Assembly: GCA_000415965.1 (NCBI GenBank)
Contig: KE356560.1
Coordinates: 1,215,387-1,279,386, forward strand
Reading direction: 5' to 3'
From: Haloquadratum walsbyi J07HQW1
GTDB taxonomy: Archaea; Halobacteriota; Halobacteria; Halobacteriales; Haloferacaceae
DNA: 64,000 bases
Of this stretch, positions 38,015 to 48,217 are shown piece by piece (position 1 is the stretch's first letter; each line of letters opens with the position of its first letter). The notes beneath the pieces are model-generated. The model made no database searches, was not told where the DNA came from, and saw only the letters and a list, made by a program, of their open reading frames with translations. The translations under genes were made by a program, and so were the position numbers.

Positions 38015-39835
38015 ATGAGTGCGCCAAATCGTAATACACTGTGGGCACGCGCGTTTGTGTCAGAACTCGCCGCTGGGGGTGTCGAGACTGTCTGTATCTC
38101 GCCGGGAAGTCGGTCGACACCGCTCACGGTCGCTTTTGATCGTCATGATGATATCAAGACCTTTTCACACTTGGACGAGCGCTCTGCTGCATATTTCGCG
38201 CTTGGACGGGCAAGAAGAACTGGGGCAGTCACCCCTGTGGTCTGTACCTCAGGCACAGCAGCAGCAAATTATCATCCCGCAGTTATCGAAGCCTCACAGG
38301 CACGCGTCCCGCTTTTATTATTAACTGCTGATCGCCCTCCAGAACTACATGACTCTGGTGCGAATCAGACCATCGACCAGACAAAACTCTATGGCGATGC
38401 TGTTCGGTGGTTTCAGAACATCGGAGAACCTGAGCCGACAGCAAGAAAACTTCGGTCACTCCGGACAACAGCAGCACGATCGCTCACCACTGCGACAGAC
38501 ACGCCGGCTGGACCGGTTCATTTGAACTTCTCCTTCCGGAAGCCACTTGAACCGACACCGGTGTCGGGAGACATCCCTGAGGATCTCCCCGAAGAATCGA
38601 TCACAGGTCGTGATGATGCGTTTGTCGAATCGACGATCGGTAATCGAGTACTCACTGAGAATAGTCTCCAGACAATAACACACTCACTTTCAGCGTCTCG
38701 TGGACTGATCGTCATCGGACCGATGACGATACCCGGAGTCGACCCTGAGGCGGTAGCGGCGTTTGCACATGCAAGTGGATTCCCTGTTCTTGCTGATCCA
38801 CTCTCTGGTATTCGCTATGGTGGCGTAACCCGAACGATACCAGTGATCGGAGGGTATGATGGGTATCTGACCAGCGAGTTATGGAATCACTGGCCGGATC
38901 CAGATGTTGTTCTTCGCTTTGGGGCTTCACCAACATCGAAACCGCTCAGACAATATCTCGAAGCCACATCGCCAACCCAGTATCTTGTTGACCCTGCTGG
39001 GGAGTGGCGTGAAGCAACATTCACTGCGACAGATCTCGTCGTTGCTGACCCGACACAACTTCTATGGCAGTTATCAAGAATGCTCGATACCCCTGGGTCA
39101 TCGACATGGCGACAGCGTTGGCTGAATGCTGATGAGACGCATGCAAGTGTACTCACGGAAACTGATTCACACTCACAGACTGATGATGCCAGTGATGAAG
39201 AGAGCGGGAACGATCAGAGTGAGACATGGTTTTGTGAGGGTCGTATTCTTGCAGACATCATGACGTTAGCACCGGATCCGGCGACAATTTTTGTCTCAAA
39301 TTCAATGCCGGTTCGCGATCTTGACCGCTTTGGGAGCCCCACAACGCAAAGTCGGACCGTTCTTGGCAATCGTGGGGCATCAGGGATTGATGGGATTCTC
39401 TCGACAGCACTCGGTGCTGGCTCGGCTCTCAGCACCACTGAGCATCTCATTGCCATAACAGGTGATCTCGCGTATTATCATGATATGAATGGGCTCGCAG
39501 CACTCGAACGCTGTGATGTCACAGCGACCGTTGTGTTGATCAATAATGATGGGGGTGGGATCTTTCATAAACTCCCGATTGAATCGTATGACCCACCATT
39601 CACCAGTCAGTTCGTCACACCCCATGGACTCGATTTTGAACCGACCAAAGAAATCTATGATCTCTCGTTTGCACGGGTCCGTGGAACAGACCGTGATGGA
39701 TTTCAGACGGCGTTCACTGAAGCAACGACGACCGCTGGGTCACACGTTATCGAGGTCGTGACCGACTCTGAGTCAAGTCATCGGGTTCGAGAACAACTAC
39801 ACACTCGTGCGGTTGATCGCATTCTCAGCAATTGA
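38015..39835 (+). CDS. menD: 2-succinyl-5-enolpyruvyl-6-hydroxy-3-cyclohexene-1-carboxylate synthase
   Basis: A 606-residue thiamine-diphosphate enzyme that condenses isochorismate with 2-oxoglutarate. It has the N-terminal pyrimidine-binding part with VCISPGSRSTPLTVAF and the catalytic Glu region ERSAAYFALG, a central domain, and the C-terminal ThDP/Mg motif GDLAYYHDMNGL...VVLINNDGGGIFHKLPI. A conserved TSGTAAANYHPAVIEASQARVPLL block is also present. An acidic insert (about residues 375-400, DSHSQTDDASDEESGNDQ) explains the extra length over the bacterial protein. It directly follows menF and precedes menB by 161 bp. Confidence 0.97.
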   Translation: MSAPNRNTLWARAFVSELAAGGVETVCISPGSRSTPLTVAFDRHDDIKTFSHLDERSAAYFALGRARRTGAVTPVVCTSGTAAANYHPAVIEASQARVPLLLLTADRPPELHDSGANQTIDQTKLYGDAVRWFQNIGEPEPTARKLRSLRTTAARSLTTATDTPAGPVHLNFSFRKPLEPTPVSGDIPEDLPEESITGRDDAFVESTIGNRVLTENSLQTITHSLSASRGLIVIGPMTIPGVDPEAVAAFAHASGFPVLADPLSGIRYGGVTRTIPVIGGYDGYLTSELWNHWPDPDVVLRFGASPTSKPLRQYLEATSPTQYLVDPAGEWREATFTATDLVVADPTQLLWQLSRMLDTPGSSTWRQRWLNADETHASVLTETDSHSQTDDASDEESGNDQSETWFCEGRILADIMTLAPDPATIFVSNSMPVRDLDRFGSPTTQSRTVLGNRGASGIDGILSTALGAGSALSTTEHLIAITGDLAYYHDMNGLAALERCDVTATVVLINNDGGGIFHKLPIESYDPPFTSQFVTPHGLDFEPTKEIYDLSFARVRGTDRDGFQTAFTEATTTAGSHVIEVVTDSESSHRVREQLHTRAVDRILSN

Positions 39836-39996
39836 ACGCTGACGGTGTATCGCTGCGTAGTGAGTGTGATGAATCTCTGCCATTGGATTCTCGCAACGTA
39901 TCAGATTATAATCATGGGTGATATATCATGCACTTACACAAGCGATTCTGAGTGAAGAGCCGAATTCTTTTCTCGTGCCCGCGCTGGCATGTCAGT

Positions 39997-40914
39997 ATGG
40001 TTTCAGAGGTTTTTGACCCTGCGCAATGGGATCGCGTTGAGGGGACCGAGGCGTTTGATGACATTACGTATCATCGCGGACATGAGGTCCCAGTTGTCCG
40101 AATCGCGTTTGATCGTCCAGAAAAACGGAATGCATTCCGACCGGGGACTGTCGATGAATTGTACGCTGCTCTTGATCACGCGCGGAAGCAGGCAGATATT
40201 GGATGTATTCTTCTCACCGGTAATGGTCCATCAGAGGATGATGGCGGATGGGCATTCTCTGCCGGCGGCGATCAGTCTGTCCGCGGTGAATCTGGGTATG
40301 AGTATCGTGATGATGATGAAGCATCGGATGATGAGGATGCGCTCGTGCGTGAGGCAAAAGCAGGACGACTCCATATCCTCGAGGTTCAGCGATTAATCAG
40401 GTTTATGCCGAAGCCAGTGATTGCTGTTGTTCCGGGATGGGCTGTTGGTGGTGGTCACTCATTACATGTTGTTTGTGATCTCACTCTTGCGTCTCAAGAG
40501 CACGCGAAATTCCTTCAGACAGACCCAGATGTTGCCTCATTTGACGGCGGATTCGGATCAGCATATCTTGCCAAGCAGATCGGACAAAAAAAGGCACGAG
40601 AGGTATTTTTCCGTGGAAAAACGTACTCCGCTGACGAAGCGGTGGATATGGGAATGGCAAATGAGGCAATCCCGCATGCAGAATTGGAGGATATCGCAAT
40701 TGAATGGGCGAGTGAAATGACGAGCAAATCCCCAACGGCGATGCGCATGTTAAAATATGCATTCAATCTTGCCGATGACGGACTTGTTGGTCAGCAGGTA
40801 TTTGCGGGTGAGGCAACCCGACTTGCCTATATGACCGATGAGGCACATGAAGGTCGCAACGCATTCTTAGAGGGACGCGACCCAGATTTCTCATCGTACC
40901 CTTGGCATTATTGA
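39997..40914 (+). CDS. menB: 1,4-dihydroxy-2-naphthoyl-CoA synthase
   Basis: A 305-residue crotonase-fold enzyme that closes the second ring by a Dieckmann-type condensation of o-succinylbenzoyl-CoA. Family blocks: RIAFDRPEKRNAFRPGTVDEL, WAFSAGGDQSVRG, VIAVVPGWAVGGGHSLHVVCDLTLAS with the oxyanion-hole glycines, FGSAYLAKQIGQKKAREVFF and the C-terminal FLEGRDPDFSSYPWHY typical of MenB. I start at ATG 39997; the frame is open to 39952, but those 15 residues are not family-like and the promoter region is there. It is followed by menA after 164 bp, a spacer with a short GAAACG tandem repeat. Confidence 0.96.
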   Translation: MVSEVFDPAQWDRVEGTEAFDDITYHRGHEVPVVRIAFDRPEKRNAFRPGTVDELYAALDHARKQADIGCILLTGNGPSEDDGGWAFSAGGDQSVRGESGYEYRDDDEASDDEDALVREAKAGRLHILEVQRLIRFMPKPVIAVVPGWAVGGGHSLHVVCDLTLASQEHAKFLQTDPDVASFDGGFGSAYLAKQIGQKKAREVFFRGKTYSADEAVDMGMANEAIPHAELEDIAIEWASEMTSKSPTAMRMLKYAFNLADDGLVGQQVFAGEATRLAYMTDEAHEGRNAFLEGRDPDFSSYPWHY

Positions 40915-41078
40915 TTAGCTATCAATTCGCTGTGTATCCTCTCCTGTCATTCCCCGGATAGATAATGTCCATTATCCCTCTCAAAAAGACACGTTCGTAC
41001 AGGCGGAGATGGAAACGGAAACGGAAACGTGAGCGGTGAACCGAAGCTTCAGGCAGCCACAGCGCATGAATACTGCTA

Positions 41079-42038
41079 ATGAACGCACAGACACAGTCTA
41101 TGAGCCGTCAGAAGGCATGGGTGATGGCAGCACGCCCACAGACACTTCCAGCAGCGGCCGCTCCCGTCCTCGTTGGGACCGGGGTTGCGATTCATGATGG
41201 TGTTTTCGCCCCATTCCCAGCGCTTGCTGCATTAATCGGTGCTGCTCTCATTCAGATTGGAACAAATTTTGCGAATGATTACTATGATGCAATCAAAGGT
41301 GCAGACACCGCTGATCGCGAGGGGTTCACCCGTGTGACCGCAGGTGGACTCATCGACCCTCCCGCAGTCAAGCGAGCGATGTATCTGACATTTACACTTG
41401 CAGTGCTCGTTGGTGTGACCCTTGTGTGGGTTGGTGGAGTCCCAATTTTGATTATTGGCATCCTCTCCGTCGGCTCAGGAATCGCATACACCGGTGGACC
41501 ATATCCGCTTGGATATCACGGTCTTGGTGATGTGTTTGTGTTTGTTTTCTTTGGTCTCATTGCTGTGACCGGAACATACTATGTTCAAGCAGCAGCACTC
41601 ACTGCAGGCACATTTCCTCTTTGGATTCCCGCTGAGACAGTTTCATTGACGGCTCTCGTTGCATCGCTCCCGATTGCTGCCCTTTCGACGAATATCCTTG
41701 TCGTGAATAACGTCCGCGACCGTGATGAGGACGCGACGACCGGAAAGCGAACGCTCGCGGTTCGATACGGCTATACATTTGCACGGGCGGAATTTATTAT
41801 ATTAACTATCCTTGCATACAGTGTCCCACTCTGGTTTCTGTCGCACCCAGCGTACACGCTTGCTGTGGGAATTCCACTTGTGACGGTCCCAATTGCGCTG
41901 GTAATTACTCATACAATATGTACCGAAACCACCGGTGATGTGCTCAATCCGACGCTTGAGCGGGTTGGAAAACTCCTGGCTGGATATGCACTCCTTTTTA
42001 GTATTGGACTTGCGATTGAGACACTTCCGGTAATATAA
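41079..42038 (+). CDS. menA: 1,4-dihydroxy-2-naphthoate polyprenyltransferase
   Basis: A 319-residue integral membrane UbiA-superfamily enzyme with about eight or nine helices, attaching the polyprenyl chain to 1,4-dihydroxy-2-naphthoate. Both Asp-rich motifs are visible: NFANDYYDAIKGAD (residues ~67-80) and NNVRDRDEDATTGKRTLAVRYG (~207-228). The opening QKAWVMAARPQTLPAAAAPVLVGTG is typical for MenA rather than UbiA. Its stop codon overlaps the start of menC by one base, so the two are coupled. Confidence 0.95.
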   Translation: MNAQTQSMSRQKAWVMAARPQTLPAAAAPVLVGTGVAIHDGVFAPFPALAALIGAALIQIGTNFANDYYDAIKGADTADREGFTRVTAGGLIDPPAVKRAMYLTFTLAVLVGVTLVWVGGVPILIIGILSVGSGIAYTGGPYPLGYHGLGDVFVFVFFGLIAVTGTYYVQAAALTAGTFPLWIPAETVSLTALVASLPIAALSTNILVVNNVRDRDEDATTGKRTLAVRYGYTFARAEFIILTILAYSVPLWFLSHPAYTLAVGIPLVTVPIALVITHTICTETTGDVLNPTLERVGKLLAGYALLFSIGLAIETLPVI

Positions 42039-43111
42039 TGGACGAGTTAGACTCTCTTGAGACAGTCTCTATCGACATCGATCCATTCACGCTTGAGCTC
42101 TCACGTCCGCTCTCGACGGCGACAGGCGACATCGAACAACGACGTGGATACGTTGTGTGTGTGGAGACGAATGACGCCGTCGGCGTTGGCGAGGCAACAC
42201 CACTTCCGGGTTGGACAGAAAGTTACAGCACCTGTCAGGATGCTCTTCATTCGGTCTCGGTGGACAGCACATTAGCGTCAGCATCGGCTCTAGACAAAGC
42301 CAACGCATCAGCAGCATATCACGGGGTTGAATTAGCATATGTTGATGCCATGGCTCGCCATCATGACCGTTCACTTGCCGGGTTTCTCTCAACAGACACG
42401 CCAGCCACGTCGGTCCCAGTCAATGCGACAATCGGTGATTGTTCTCCTGAGCAGACACGCAAAAGAGCACAATCAGCCGTTGCAGACGGATATACAACAA
42501 TCAAATTGAAAGTTGGTGCCAGAGAGATTGAGTCCGATTGTGATCGAGTGATTGCCGCTCGTTCAGCGGTCGGGGATGACATAACGCTTCGTGTTGATGC
42601 TAACGGTGTCTGGAATAAAGCGACTGCTGAACAATTTCTTGAAACCGCACGGGCGGTCGATATTTCGTATATTGAACAGCCCCTTCCAGCGTCAGATCTT
42701 GATGGACATGCCTCGCTTCGTGGTCGTGGTGTTGATATTGCGGTTGATGAGTCGATGAGTGCAACTGATCCAGAGCAGATTTTCGCTGCTGGTGCAGCCG
42801 ATATTATTGTTTGCAAACCAATGGCACTCGGTGGACCACGACAGACGCTTGCAGTCGCTCATAAAGCAGACATACTCGATATCGATACCGTCATTACGAC
42901 AACAATCGATGCTGTCATTGCTCGCGTTGGGGCTCTTCATGTTGCTGCGGCACTTCCCGGTTCAGACCCACGTGCATGTGGTCTTGCCACTGGTTCAATG
43001 CTTGATGATGACCTCACAACGGATCCGGTATCCATCACGGATGGGCATATGTCTGTTCCAACAGGACCTGGATTAGCTGGTGGGGCACTCAGCTCATACT
43101 GTAATCATTAA
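42038..43111 (+). CDS. menC: o-Succinylbenzoate synthase
   Basis: A 357-residue enolase-superfamily dehydratase converting the MenD product (after MenH) to o-succinylbenzoate. The catalytic Lys is in the motif TIKLKVGAREIESD (about 148-161), Mg ligands include the Asp of LRVDANGVWN (about 184-193), the Glu of YIEQPLP (about 211-217) and the DES of AVDESMSATDPEQI (about 234-247). The N-terminal capping domain and C-terminal ALPGSDPRACGLATGSML are intact. It ends the men cluster; menE and menH are not in the window, so they must be encoded elsewhere. Confidence 0.92.
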   Translation: MDELDSLETVSIDIDPFTLELSRPLSTATGDIEQRRGYVVCVETNDAVGVGEATPLPGWTESYSTCQDALHSVSVDSTLASASALDKANASAAYHGVELAYVDAMARHHDRSLAGFLSTDTPATSVPVNATIGDCSPEQTRKRAQSAVADGYTTIKLKVGAREIESDCDRVIAARSAVGDDITLRVDANGVWNKATAEQFLETARAVDISYIEQPLPASDLDGHASLRGRGVDIAVDESMSATDPEQIFAAGAADIIVCKPMALGGPRQTLAVAHKADILDIDTVITTTIDAVIARVGALHVAAALPGSDPRACGLATGSMLDDDLTTDPVSITDGHMSVPTGPGLAGGALSSYCNH

Positions 43112-43198
43112 TATGACTCACCTCAGCCGAGAGTATCGATACATCACTATCCCACTCATTAGGTATCGTTATTGTATCGGCTGGTCATATGTGGAACA

Positions 43199-43312
43199 AT
43201 GGCTGATCCGACCCCAACACAACAGCGTCTTCTCATTGGATTATTTATGTTTGCGATACTCATATTTCTTGGCGGACTTGTCGTAATTGCATATCTCGCC
43301 GGGACATTCTGA
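43199..43312 (+). CDS. Single-helix mini membrane protein (37 aa)
   Basis: ATG at 43199 to TGA at 43310-43312. A short polar head, MADPTPTQQR, is followed by one hydrophobic helix (LLIGLFMFAILIFLGGLVVI) and a brief end AYLAGTF. It lies 87 bp after menC on the same strand. Length, a TM-only design and usual codon choice support a real small gene, but a small ORF of this size could arise by chance and I cannot name a family. Confidence 0.5.
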   Translation: MADPTPTQQRLLIGLFMFAILIFLGGLVVIAYLAGTF

Positions 43313-43343
43313 GTCGATTGTTATTCATAATCCAGTTTTTCTG

Positions 43344-44186
43344 TTAGTCAGGTCGATGAGTCACTCCATCACGGCTATCAGCGCTCATCCGTCGTAATGC
43401 TGCAGCCGCATTTGAGGCATCATACCCGAAGTAGACATTTGTACTGTATGTCTCTGCCACCTCCGTGGCATGGATAAGATCATCAACATCGACATCAACT
43501 GCATACAACTCAACAGAAACGTCGATATCACGCTCAATTGTGTCGATCCGACTCTGGAATCCTTTCACGATTGTTTCGAGCCAGTATGTTGTTCCATAGT
43601 GGATATCATATAATGGAATCACGAACTCATCGACATATTCAGCGATTCGCTCAATATTGATCCCACTGCGCTCGGAGAGATGCCCTGGATATGGGTCTGG
43701 GTAAAGTGTAAAATACGTCCGCCCTGGAATCAATGCTGTTGCTGTCTCGACGAACTCTGTGATAACATCATCACGCCACGATTGCCATGTCTCTGCGGTG
43801 CTATGATTGAATTGCTGCTGACATCGGTCGCATCTGCAATAGCCCTCACGCGGGAACCCAACATCATCAAGTCGAACAGCGTCATTTACCGCAGCGCTAT
43901 CTTCAATAATCTCAAGTAACCCACTTCGATACTCATCATGGGTCGGACAAATATATCCCCAATCAAAATACGGCTGTTCTCGTGTGGCAAGAGTTCCATC
44001 CTCATCAACTGGCACTAATTCTGGATTCGAGTTCGCTGCTGTATTATCACCAAAGCATGACACCATATTGACCGCGCTTGGGAGGGGTTCAGCAGCACGC
44101 CCGCTGACATCTTTTACTTCATAAAATCCAATATCAAAGTCGTCCCACTCGACTTCCTCCTCATTCCGCGTTACGACCCCATACAT
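43344..44186 (-). CDS. Hypothetical protein, possible TIM-barrel glycoside-hydrolase-like
   Basis: A 280-residue soluble, acidic protein. The central part alternates strands and helices (YICPTHDEYRSGLLEII, VRLDDVGFPREGYCRC, TYFTLYPDPYPGHLSERSG, YVDEFVIPLYDIHYG, VSVELYAVDVDV, TNVYFGYDASN), which reads like a beta/alpha barrel with conserved acidic ends such as LDDVGFP and PLYD. A CRCDRCQ motif near 118-124 plus Cys81 may form a metal site. The overall pattern recalls glycoside-hydrolase-like barrels seen in haloarchaea, but I would not assign a substrate. No operon partner is present. Confidence 0.68.
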   Translation of the reverse strand: MYGVVTRNEEEVEWDDFDIGFYEVKDVSGRAAEPLPSAVNMVSCFGDNTAANSNPELVPVDEDGTLATREQPYFDWGYICPTHDEYRSGLLEIIEDSAAVNDAVRLDDVGFPREGYCRCDRCQQQFNHSTAETWQSWRDDVITEFVETATALIPGRTYFTLYPDPYPGHLSERSGINIERIAEYVDEFVIPLYDIHYGTTYWLETIVKGFQSRIDTIERDIDVSVELYAVDVDVDDLIHATEVAETYSTNVYFGYDASNAAAALRRMSADSRDGVTHRPD

Positions 44187-44281
44187 GTATTTATCTCAGG
44201 ATATCGCTGCAGCGCGTATCAGTCGTTCGGATGTCAGTTTGGACTCTTTATTTCACTTATTGTCTTCTGCTGAGACCAGTA

Positions 44282-44330
44282 TTGATATCCTCCCCGCCCA
44301 AGGGCGGGGCTTTCTCCTCGTATTTCCGTA
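44282..44330 (-). mobile_element. Solo IS200/IS605-type right end
   Basis: The minus strand reads GAGAAAGCCCCGCCCTTGGG, then CGGGGAGGATATCAATAC, a perfect CCCCGCCC/GGGCGGGG hairpin immediately before the GGGGAGGATATCAA terminus. A second GATATCCTCC occurs at about 44346. No tnpB remains on the right; the rest of 44331-44609 has nothing I can identify. This is a solo right end. Confidence 0.65.
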
Positions 44331-44609
44331 AACTGATCTGTCTGATATCCTCCTTCGAGACAATAACAGATGTCCGAGTTGTATTCTCGTCGATATCAGA
44401 GTCTCACATTCACATTCATAATCAGTTGCAGTGAGATATGCTCATCTCTCATATGCGACTTAGAAGTAACGCTCTGTGAGTTAATTATCTCTTCGGAGCG
44501 CCGAGAGTAGTATCAACGTTATCTGAAGTCTGTCAGATATCACCGTCTAAGCGATTTGAACAAAAAACAGTGAGAGTGCCACGGGTTCTCTTACCCGGTC
44601 TATGGTCGT

Positions 44610-44705
44610 TCAGGTAGTGTCACCACCATCGGAACGACTTGCGATGAGCGTGTATATGAGTGCAACAGCAGCAAGTGTAATGATAATTTTTCCTCGCTTC
44701 GACAT
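44610..44705 (-). CDS. Single-helix mini membrane protein (31 aa)
   Basis: Frame from ATG 44705 to TGA at 44610-44612. A positively charged start MSKRGK precedes one hydrophobic helix IIITLAAVALIYTLIA and a polar tail SRSDGGDTT. The Lys/Arg-helix-acid arrangement is that of small N-in membrane proteins found in haloarchaeal genomes. The size makes it tentative, though the contrast with the surrounding non-coding AT-rich DNA favours a gene. Confidence 0.45.
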   Translation of the reverse strand: MSKRGKIIITLAAVALIYTLIASRSDGGDTT

Positions 44706-44944
44706 ATATGATTACCTATCGCTCCAGTCAGTATTAATTATTTACGGGGCGAACCACCTCAAGATCACATCAACATCATCATCCTCATCACCATCATCAA
44801 AGTCCAAAGCATTCCCTTGCTTTCTCTGTCGATGATTTGGCACAGTGAGGAATGTATGCTAATCGCTAGACTGCATACAGCGAGATGAGGATACACCAAG
44901 TGATCTCGATATTATCAGTTGAAGCATTGTCTCATCAATGACGG

Positions 44945-45478
44945 TTATGCCACATCGAGATATGCTGGTACTTCATTTTCACGCACGATTGAATCACAGT
45001 AATCACATCGAAGCCCTTCATCAAGGACAATAAAACGGGTGTTAATCGGCTCATTAGCGTTTGTGATACAGTTTCGATTAGGACAGGATAACAGCCCAGT
45101 AACTGCTGTTGGGCGCTCAATTCGTTTCTTATCTACGACTGCGTAGTCTCGAATAATATTGATTGTTGCCTCAGGAGCGATTACCGCCAGAACATCAACC
45201 TCGGATTGACTGAGCTCACGATCTTCGACCTTAACGATATCTTTGGTTCCTAAGCGATCAGAGATGACATTCATTCCGACAGAGACACCCTCACCGCTTG
45301 AGCCATCGATTCCAAGAATCGCAAGAACATTGAGTGCCTCTCCGGCGGTGAGATGGTCGATGACAGTCCCATCACGGATCTTTGAAACGCGCAATTGCTG
45401 GTCGTTTATCCTTTTTGATGGTATCGCATCAGTGACCGTATTCTCATCTTGGTTCTGATTTGGCTCATGATTGTTCAT
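44945..45478 (-). CDS. pyrI: Aspartate carbamoyltransferase regulatory chain
   Basis: A 177-residue protein that joins PyrB in the allosteric enzyme of pyrimidine synthesis. The N-terminal allosteric domain has [27 protein letters not shown], and the C-terminal zinc domain has Cys132, Cys137, Cys158 and Cys161 ([10 protein letters not shown] ... LRCDYCD), which bind the metal and the catalytic chain. About 25 residues at the start are a polar halophilic extension. Its ATG overlaps the end of pyrB by four bases (ATGA), the classical pyrBI coupling; pyrB is upstream on the same strand. Feedback by nucleotides is expected from the family. Confidence 0.95.
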   Translation of the reverse strand: MNNHEPNQNQDENTVTDAIPSKRINDQQLRVSKIRDGTVIDHLTAGEALNVLAILGIDGSSGEGVSVGMNVISDRLGTKDIVKVEDRELSQSEVDVLAVIAPEATINIIRDYAVVDKKRIERPTAVTGLLSCPNRNCITNANEPINTRFIVLDEGLRCDYCDSIVRENEVPAYLDVA

Positions 45479-46392
45479 TTTGCACCCTCCAGTAACGCAT
45501 CAAGCAGCGCCATTCGAACGGGAACACCATTGTGTGCTTGCTCAAAATACGCCGCATACTCGGTTTGATCGACTTCTGGTGCGATTTCATCAACCCGAGG
45601 AAGCGGATGCATCACGGTTAAATTATCATCTGCATGTAATAAAACATCAGTATCGACACGATACTGTCCAGCGACTCTTTGATATTCATTCTCATCTGGG
45701 AACCGCTCACGCTGAATCCGTGTCACATACAAAATATCGAGTTCAGGAAGGACTGGCTCAATATCTGTATGTTCACGCACCTGTGCGCCAGAATCGTGCA
45801 GATCATATCGAATATTCCGGGGCAGTTGAAGACTTTCAGGGCTGATGAAGTGCTGTCGGACATCAAAATTAGTCAATGCTGCTGCGAGTGAATGAACTGT
45901 CCGACCATATTTCAAATCGCCAGCAATTCCAACCGTAATCTCATTGAGTCCACCATTCTCTCGCATTGTATACAAATCTAACAGCGTCTGTGTCGGGTGT
46001 TGTCCCGCACCGTCACCGGCGTTAATAACTGGGACATCAACAAACTCAGCAGCTAATTTCGCTGCGCCTTCAGATGGATGTCTCAGCACAATGGCGTCGG
46101 CGTATCCGGCAATAACCCGGACCGTATCAGCGAGTGTTTCGCCCTTCGATATTGATGAGTTGTCAACGCCACCCATATCAATTGTACGTCCACCGAGTCG
46201 CTTCATCGCGGCATCGAAACTCATCCGAGTGCGAGTGCTTGGCTCAAAAAAACATAACCCAAGCACCATCCCACTCTGTTGCGCCTCCCACCCATCCGGA
46301 TTCATATCAATCGCCGCCGCCCGGTCAAGAATAGTTTCGATATCCTCTCGCGACAGTTGTGTTGTGGAGAGTAAGTGGTCCTGATGCATCAT
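45475..46392 (-). CDS. pyrB: Aspartate carbamoyltransferase catalytic chain
   Basis: A 305-residue enzyme that carbamoylates aspartate, the committed step of UMP synthesis. The carbamoyl-phosphate loop [21 protein letters not shown], the [17 protein letters not shown] loop, [20 protein letters not shown], and the C-terminal [37 protein letters not shown] are all complete. Start [14 protein letters not shown] is the standard beginning. First gene of pyrBI. The 468-bp region between pyrB and the 3' end of gdhA holds no gene I can see; its AT-rich stretches may contain the promoter. Confidence 0.97.
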   Translation of the reverse strand: MMHQDHLLSTTQLSREDIETILDRAAAIDMNPDGWEAQQSGMVLGLCFFEPSTRTRMSFDAAMKRLGGRTIDMGGVDNSSISKGETLADTVRVIAGYADAIVLRHPSEGAAKLAAEFVDVPVINAGDGAGQHPTQTLLDLYTMRENGGLNEITVGIAGDLKYGRTVHSLAAALTNFDVRQHFISPESLQLPRNIRYDLHDSGAQVREHTDIEPVLPELDILYVTRIQRERFPDENEYQRVAGQYRVDTDVLLHADDNLTVMHPLPRVDEIAPEVDQTEYAAYFEQAHNGVPVRMALLDALLEGAK

Positions 46393-46860
46393 CTATGCCA
46401 GCGTGTGGGACTAACTTCAATGACTCGGGATAGACTATCGGTATCGGCTTTCTGTCACTCCTCCGACGCTGCTTATCTCTCTTTCTGCGGTCCCCATGGT
46501 AAGCATTCCTGATATGAGTTCATTCGAAGGCGCAGACGAACCCATGTCTTGTCCCCTGAGGGTCCCGGTATCGAGCACGATACTGGCTTTGGGACATTAC
46601 AATACAACTCATAATATATGCTGAGATTACCGCGAAAACAGAGGAAACGTATTCGAACTGAAATTAGGTCGATGTTTCATTTAATATCGATTATATTTTA
46701 TATTTTAAATTTCACATTTCAATGTATTCACAGACCACAGATCACAGACAGTTTATGACGTGAGTAGACTGTATGATGCGTGACAGTTGAAGACTCAGCC
46801 ACGAATTCCGTTTTGCATCCTCACAGAAGCGGCGCTAACGACTGCGGATACGGCAATAGG

Positions 46861-48120
46861 TCACGGCCATGTACCCTGTCGGTCATACGCTTCGATGACT
46901 CGTTCGATTGCAACAGCATATGCAGCCGTTCGGAAGTTCGGGAGATCCCGTGACTCATATGCTTCGACAAGATCAGCGAATGCATTTGTGATGATTGTTT
47001 CCAGTTCTTGATTGACACGTGATTCTGCCCAGTAGAACTGCTGTCGGTTCTGTACCCACTCAAAGTACGACACAGTAACTCCTCCGGCATTTGCAAGCAC
47101 ATCTGGGAACACAGCAACGTCACGATCGGTTAAGATGGCATCTGCATCCGGCGTCAACGGTCCATTTGCTGCTTCAACAATCACATCAGCACGCACATCG
47201 GATGCAATCGACTCATTAATCGCGTTTTCGAGTGCTGCCGGAATCAATACATCAACATCAAGCGTCAACAGTTCGCGATTCGAACGCACTTCGGTTTCCG
47301 CTCCCTCATACTCGATAACCGAGCCTGTTTCGCGTTTGTGTGATTTCACCGCACGTGTATCTAATCCTGTCGGGTCATAAATTGCACCTGATGAGTCTGA
47401 CACAGCAACAATACTTGCTCCTTGATCCTCGAGTAACTCAGCAGCGACAGATCCGGCGTTCCCATATCCTTGGATTGCGATAGTTGCATCTGTGATATCT
47501 TGTCCACGGTATGCGAATGCCTCTCGAGCGGTCAACATCGTCGATCGACCTGTTGCCCTGACACGACCCGCACTGCCACCTGCTGAGAGTGATTTTCCTG
47601 TGACGGTCCCTGGTGCGGTTGTATTCTCGAGGGTTTCATATGTATCTTTAATCCAGTCCATCTCTCGCTGTCCGGTGTTCACATCCGGGGCTGGGATATC
47701 GACATTTGGACCGATGAGTGGGCGAAGTTCGGTCGCGAATGAGCGTGTCAGTCGTTCTAACTCTCCACCCGAGTACGCACTTGGGTCAACAGCAATCCCT
47801 CCTTTGCCACCGCCATATGGGATATCCACGAGTGCACATTTATACACCATCCATCCCGAAAGCGCCTTTACCTCATCACGTGTGACACCTGGATGATACC
47901 GAATCCCTCCTTTGTATGGTCCGCGATCACCGTTGAACTGCGATCGAAATGACTTGAAATGCTCGATTGTCCCATCATCCATCTCAACGGATAGATTTGC
48001 CTCAAGCACGCGCTCAGGTCGTTTTAGGCGCTCGACGAGATCACTGCGAACATCGAGATATGCCGCTGCATCATCGATTTGCTCTTGTAGGCTCTCGAAG
48101 GGATTCGCCTCAGATGTCAT
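46861..48120 (-). CDS. gdhA: Glutamate dehydrogenase
   Basis: A 419-residue hexameric-type enzyme interconverting glutamate and 2-oxoglutarate with NAD(P)H. The catalytic Lys is in the block [23 protein letters not shown] (around 90-110), with [17 protein letters not shown] just before. The dinucleotide-binding fold begins [17 protein letters not shown] (around 213), and [33 protein letters not shown] and YAVAIERV follow in order. Coenzyme specificity is not deduced. Monocistronic; the upstream region leads into a relic element at 48.2-48.8 kb. Confidence 0.96.
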   Translation of the reverse strand: MTSEANPFESLQEQIDDAAAYLDVRSDLVERLKRPERVLEANLSVEMDDGTIEHFKSFRSQFNGDRGPYKGGIRYHPGVTRDEVKALSGWMVYKCALVDIPYGGGKGGIAVDPSAYSGGELERLTRSFATELRPLIGPNVDIPAPDVNTGQREMDWIKDTYETLENTTAPGTVTGKSLSAGGSAGRVRATGRSTMLTAREAFAYRGQDITDATIAIQGYGNAGSVAAELLEDQGASIVAVSDSSGAIYDPTGLDTRAVKSHKRETGSVIEYEGAETEVRSNRELLTLDVDVLIPAALENAINESIASDVRADVIVEAANGPLTPDADAILTDRDVAVFPDVLANAGGVTVSYFEWVQNRQQFYWAESRVNQELETIITNAFADLVEAYESRDLPNFRTAAYAVAIERVIEAYDRQGTWP

Positions 48121-48217
48121 ATGTCAAATTCGTGGGTCACCTCGGTTAAGAATATCGACCAAATGCACAGTCGCGACTGCTGAAACTCATAAACTGTGTT
48201 ATTGCACAGCGGTAGCG

